The position numbers were made by a program, and so were the translations under genes. A DNA stretch of 7,969 nt from JAJPXC01 sp964562375 (GTDB taxonomy: Bacteria > Bacteroidota > Bacteroidia > Bacteroidales > Muribaculaceae), in NCBI GenBank assembly GCA_964562375.1, contig CAZLSW010000110.1, forward strand, positions 1-7,969. The letters are read 5' to 3'. Under the pieces are notes generated by a model that saw only the letters and a program-made list of their open reading frames with translations, did no database searches and was not told the origin of the DNA. Positions 5,283 to 7,969 of the stretch are shown here, piece by piece. Every line of letters starts with the position of its first letter. Position 1 is the stretch's first letter.

Positions 5283-6671
5283 TTAGATGTTGTAGGCGCT
5301 TTCGCCGTGTTCGTAGATGTCGAGGCCTTCCTCCTCGATGCGGTGCTCTACGCGCAGGCCGTGTACCTTGTCAAGCACCTTGAAGATGACAAAACCGGCG
5401 GCGGCTGCCCAGCACCCAACAACTACGGCACCGAAGAGCTGTGCGAAGAACATGCCCCAGCCGCCTCCAAGGAACAGGCCACCCTCGGTGGCGAACAAGC
5501 CGGTCAAAACCGTGCCGAGGAAGCCACAAACGCCGTGCACTGAGCTTGCGCCCACGGGGTCGTCGATCTTGAGCACGCGGTCGATAAACTCTACCGAGAA
5601 GATCATCACGGTGCCACAAATGGCGCCAATCGCTACGGCAGCCCAGGCGGCTACGGCGTCGCAGCCGGCCGTGATGCCTACCAAGCCGGCCAGAATACCG
5701 TTGAGGGTAAGCGACAGCGAGGGCTTGCCGTACTTGATCCAGCTAATAGCCAGAGCCATGAAGCCGCCCGCACAGGCCGCGAGGTTGGTGGTCAAGAACA
5801 CCGAGGAGATAGCCACTTGGTCGTCGGGAGTGGCGGCTGCCAGCTGTGAGCCGGGGTTGAAGCCGAACCATCCGAACCAGAGAATGAACACGCCCAGAGC
5901 GGCAATCGTCAGGTTGTGACCGGGGATAGCCTTCGATTGGCCGTCCTTGCCGTATTTGCCGATGCGCGGGCCAAGAATCGCGGCACCCACAAGGGCGATC
6001 CAGCCGCCAACCGAGTGAACGATGGTGGAGCCGGCGAAGTCGTGGAAGGCGCAGCCGAAGGTGTCCATCATAAACGAGCCTTCAGCGTCGTTCATCAGCC
6101 AGCCGCCGCCCCAGGTCCAGTGACCCGAAATGGGATAGATGCACACAGAGATGCACACGGTGTATACCAAGTACATGGAGAACTTGGTGCGCTCGGCCAT
6201 GGCGCCCGATACGATTGTGGCCGCTGTGGCGCAGAATACGGTTTGGAACACCAGGAAACCGGCCGTGGGAAGGCCGTCGCCGCTCCAAAACTCATAGTCG
6301 CACAAATGAGGACAACCCAGGAAACCGCCGTCGCCGAACATCAAGCCGAAGCCGATGAACCAGAATAGCAAGGCGCCGAGGGTAAAGTCGACGAAGTTCT
6401 TCATCAGGATGTTGGCGGTATTCTTGGTGCGGGTGAATCCGGCCTCAACGAGGGCGAAACCGGGCTGCATGAAGAACACGAGCATGGCCGCCAGAAGCAT
6501 CCACACGGTGTTCAAGCCGTCGGACAGCTGGAGGATTGTCTCCGAGGGATCGGGGAGGTTGTCGGTGCCGGGACCCTCGGCCATTATCGCGGGCGCGGCG
6601 AGCAGAGCCGCTGCCACGGTAGCCGCGCGTAGGTAGTCGCGGCGCGTGTATTTCGAAGTAAGATGTTTCAT
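5283..6671 (-). CDS. amt: Ammonium transporter (Amt/Rh family)
   Basis: Amt is an inner-membrane trimer that takes up ammonium, usually when ammonium is scarce. The 462-aa protein has the family's conserved parts: VEAGFTRTKNTANILMKN (75-92), TIVSGAMAERTKF (152-164), DFAGSTIVH (211-219) and LWFGWFGFNPGS (264-275). The C-terminal cytosolic signature EEGLDIYEHGESAY (447-460) is also present; in homologues it contacts the P-II T-loop region. By alignment, D211 matches the ammonium-site Asp (E. coli D160), and H219 and H379 match the pore twin histidines (H168, H318). An extra N-terminal segment of about 31 residues precedes the first core helix and reads as a signal peptide, with a Tat-like TRRDYLR motif (9-15), a hydrophobic run and a possible cleavage after AIMA. 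The gene lies 31 nt after glnK, the classical glnK-amt pair, and is probably cotranscribed with it. The terminator is at 5059-5091. Confidence 0.97.
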   Translation of the reverse strand: MKHLTSKYTRRDYLRAATVAAALLAAPAIMAEGPGTDNLPDPSETILQLSDGLNTVWMLLAAMLVFFMQPGFALVEAGFTRTKNTANILMKNFVDFTLGALLFWFIGFGLMFGDGGFLGCPHLCDYEFWSGDGLPTAGFLVFQTVFCATAATIVSGAMAERTKFSMYLVYTVCISVCIYPISGHWTWGGGWLMNDAEGSFMMDTFGCAFHDFAGSTIVHSVGGWIALVGAAILGPRIGKYGKDGQSKAIPGHNLTIAALGVFILWFGWFGFNPGSQLAAATPDDQVAISSVFLTTNLAACAGGFMALAISWIKYGKPSLSLTLNGILAGLVGITAGCDAVAAWAAVAIGAICGTVMIFSVEFIDRVLKIDDPVGASSVHGVCGFLGTVLTGLFATEGGLFLGGGWGMFFAQLFGAVVVGCWAAAAGFVIFKVLDKVHGLRVEHRIEEEGLDIYEHGESAYNI

Positions 6672-6702
6672 AACGTTGGAAATTTGAGGTTGGATGTGAG
6701 GG

Positions 6703-7059
6703 TTACTTGGAGTGCTCGGCGTTGTAGAGCGCGATGTCGCCGCGTTCGCCCGTGCGGATACGGATTGAGTCGTCGACGGGGAGCACGAAGATGCGGCCGT
6801 CGCCGATCTCGCCGGTCTGCGCTGCCGATAGGATAGCGCGCACGGTCTTCTCGGCGTTGATGTCGCGCACGACGATCGACAGCTGGATGCGCTCGATGGA
6901 GCTCGTGTCGTACATCACGCCGCGGTAGATGCGTGCCTGGCGGGTCTTGCCCACGCCGCGCACCTCGTAATAGCTGAACCACTCGATGTCGGCCTCCAGA
7001 AGGGCTTCCTTGACATCCTCAAACTTGGTTTTGCGTATAATCGCTTCGATTTTTTTCAT
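6703..7059 (-). CDS. glnK: P-II nitrogen regulatory protein (GlnK/GlnB)
   Basis: P-II is a trimeric cytosolic sensor of 2-oxoglutarate and ATP/ADP. Encoded beside amt, its expected role is to block the Amt pore when nitrogen is plentiful. The 118-aa length is usual. MKKIEAIIRK opens the family fold. The T-loop lies about 36-56 and contains RIYRGVMY, with Y50 aligning to the Tyr that is uridylylated in enterobacterial P-II (Y51). The C-terminal signature TGEIGDGRIFVLPVDDSIRI (82-101), then RTGERG, forms the nucleotide-binding edge. Compared with E. coli GlnB/GlnK the sequence is divergent: KPFKL is replaced by RKTKF, and the T-loop end FLPKVKIE by SSIERIQLS. These look like Bacteroidota features. 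Whether Y50 is modified in this host is unknown. No Shine-Dalgarno sequence is visible. The porin gene lies 133 nt upstream across a repeat-rich spacer. Confidence 0.95.
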   Translation of the reverse strand: MKKIEAIIRKTKFEDVKEALLEADIEWFSYYEVRGVGKTRQARIYRGVMYDTSSIERIQLSIVVRDINAEKTVRAILSAAQTGEIGDGRIFVLPVDDSIRIRTGERGDIALYNAEHSK

Positions 7060-7070
7060 AAGGGGGATTT

Positions 7071-7143
7071 TTAAATCTTTAAATCGTTAAATCTTTAAAG
7101 GAGGAAAGGAGGAAAGGAGGGAAGGATGAAAGGGGGAAAGAGG
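7071..7143. repeat. 8-nt-periodic A-rich and polypurine tract
   Basis: From 7071 the plus strand reads in octamers: TTAAATCT, TTAAATCG, TTAAATCT, TTAAAGGA, GGAAAGGA, GGAAAGGA, GGGAAGGA, TGAAAGGG, GGAAAGAG. AA stays at positions 4-5 of each unit while the flanks change from TT/TC to GG/GA. It lies just upstream of glnK (start at 7059), so it could form part of its promoter or leader. Strong strand asymmetry (purines above, pyrimidines on the glnK-sense strand) could favour triplex or slipped structures. Confidence 0.75.
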
Positions 7144-7158
7144 AATTGATTACAAGCC

Positions 7159-7190
7159 TTTATCCCTTATCCTTCATCCTTTATCCTTTT
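7159..7190. repeat. Heptamer TTTATCC tandem repeat
   Basis: TTTATCC, CTTATCC, TTCATCC and TTTATCC follow one another in exact 7-nt steps at 7159-7186, then TTTT. The tract is polypyrimidine on the plus strand and faces the polypurine tract at 7095-7143. The arms share an inverted match, AAGGATGAA (about 7122-7130) with TTCATCCTT (about 7173-7181), so a loose hairpin is possible. It begins directly after the porin stop codon. Confidence 0.75.
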
Positions 7191-7192
7191 CG

Positions 7193-7915
7193 TCAGAAGG
7201 ATACTCCGGCCACAAAGTAGGCGTCGCTGGCGCGGGGATTGACCACCACCTGTACCCACACCGGGAAGTGGATTTTCTCGGTAATCGTTACCTCCTTGGA
7301 AGCCTTCAAGGATACCTCGGTGACCGCGAATGAGTTGGCGTTGTTGTAGAAAGTTGTGCAATAGGGGGTGGCGCCCACGCGTGCCTCCCAGTCGAGACCG
7401 AGTCCCGAGAAGGGTGCGGCCAAGGTTACATACGACGAGTAAGCGCGATGGCCATGGTGGTCGACACCGTCCTGTCCGGCGAAGTTGGTGTACCAGTCGG
7501 CCGTGAGGAAACCGAAGTCGTAACCCACGTGAGCCTCAAATACGTGCGAGCAGTATTCGTTGTGAGTACTGTAGGTGAAGTAGCGAGCCGAAACGCCGTC
7601 GCCTGTGCGTGAGAACCAATAGTCGGTGACGCTTACCGAGAATCCCTTGTAGGCGTATCCGAGGGTGAGGTCAAACTCGCGGTTCCATTTGTCCTCCAGC
7701 GAGGTTGAACCCCAAGCGGCGAGGGAAATGCCTTTGTACCCCACTTCCAGGCCGGGCTGTATCGAGAATCCGCCCAATTGCTGGCCGCGCCATACGTAGC
7801 TGGTGACAAGGTCGCCGGTGATTGAGGCCGACCAATCCTCACTGCCTGTGTCGATGTCGACGGCTCCGGCTGTCAATGCCGAAATCAAGGAGAGAGCTAA
7901 AACAATCTTTTTCAT
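7193..7915 (-). CDS. TorF/Gcw_chp-like outer-membrane porin
   Basis: This is a predicted outer-membrane beta-barrel of 240 aa. It has a Sec signal peptide (1-18, cut after LTAGA or nearby). It then shows alternating amphipathic strands, for example SASITGDLVTSYVWRGQQLG (29-48) and PGLEVGYKGISLAAWGSTS (54-72). A terminal Phe (GVSF) matches the Bam-recognition signal. The N-terminal pattern 'vtSYvwRGqql....iQpGleigy.g....aWgS' is that of the TorF/Gcw_chp putative porin family, of unproven function. The protein lies first in the porin-glnK-amt series, an arrangement I also associate with some proteobacteria, so a role in letting ammonium or another nitrogen compound through the outer membrane is a reasonable inference. 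A His cluster (DHHGH, 152-156) is notable. The start at 7915 gives a proper signal peptide. I see no convincing TAnnTTTG element in the 54 nt available upstream. Confidence 0.78.
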   Translation of the reverse strand: MKKIVLALSLISALTAGAVDIDTGSEDWSASITGDLVTSYVWRGQQLGGFSIQPGLEVGYKGISLAAWGSTSLEDKWNREFDLTLGYAYKGFSVSVTDYWFSRTGDGVSARYFTYSTHNEYCSHVFEAHVGYDFGFLTADWYTNFAGQDGVDHHGHRAYSSYVTLAAPFSGLGLDWEARVGATPYCTTFYNNANSFAVTEVSLKASKEVTITEKIHFPVWVQVVVNPRASDAYFVAGVSF

Positions 7916-7969
7916 ACATTAGTGTCTCTTAAATTTTGTAAAAATTGCGTTTAGTTCATTGAAAATCAA

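Noticed and set aside
5121..5543. Plus-strand open frame starting in the amt 3' UTR
   Set aside because: Most of it is antisense to the amt C-terminus and its start lies across the octamer hairpin; no coding signal of its own.
7098..7118. Shine-Dalgarno-like AAAGGAGG on the plus strand
   Set aside because: No plus-strand start codon or reading frame follows. The motif belongs to the repeating purine octamers.

Overview
The window looks like a chromosomal piece of a Bacteroidota bacterium, most likely order Bacteroidales. The evidence is the TAnnTTTG-type -7 promoter elements upstream of eno, the efflux operon and higB, the lack of Shine-Dalgarno sequences before the start codons, and the protein types (Bacteroidota-like P-II, EmrA-type adaptor, HigB-family toxin). 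A finer placement, such as a gut Muribaculaceae-like lineage, is only an impression.

Layout from left to right. Positions 1-207 hold no recognisable gene. They carry two stem-loops downstream of eno, the outer one a likely eno terminator. Enolase (eno) lies on the minus strand at 208-1515. A 291-nt divergent intergenic region follows. It contains the eno promoter, a promoter-like element for the opposite strand, a 10-bp palindrome near the predicted start site and a leader that can fold into a pseudoknotted structure. On the plus strand, 1807-4499, is a two-gene, 1-nt-overlapping operon for an EmrA-type periplasmic adaptor and an EmrB-type 14-helix MFS exporter. No TolC-type outer-membrane channel is encoded beside it.

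Only 4 nt after the exporter, on the minus strand, ends an AT-richer toxin-antitoxin unit at 4504-5004. It encodes a HigB-family mRNA interferase toxin followed by a 65-aa protein that matches only the N-terminal, toxin-side part of HigA and has no helix-turn-helix domain. Its promoter lies almost on the toxin start codon, predicting a leaderless or near-leaderless mRNA.

The right third (5059-7915, minus strand) is a nitrogen-acquisition cluster read in the order outer-membrane porin (TorF/Gcw_chp-like), P-II regulator (glnK), ammonium transporter (amt), then a rho-independent terminator. The inferred scheme is passage of solute through the outer-membrane barrel, ammonium uptake through Amt in the inner membrane, and gating of Amt by P-II according to nitrogen status.

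Two intergenic stretches in this cluster hold strikingly phased short repeats. At 5173-5257, five TCG octamers face five CGA octamers and form an imperfect 36-bp-arm hairpin in the amt 3' untranslated region. At 7071-7190, an 8-nt-periodic A/purine tract faces a 7-nt-periodic ATCC tract between the porin and glnK. These repeats, the HTH-less antitoxin and the structured leader of the efflux operon are the least ordinary items in the window.
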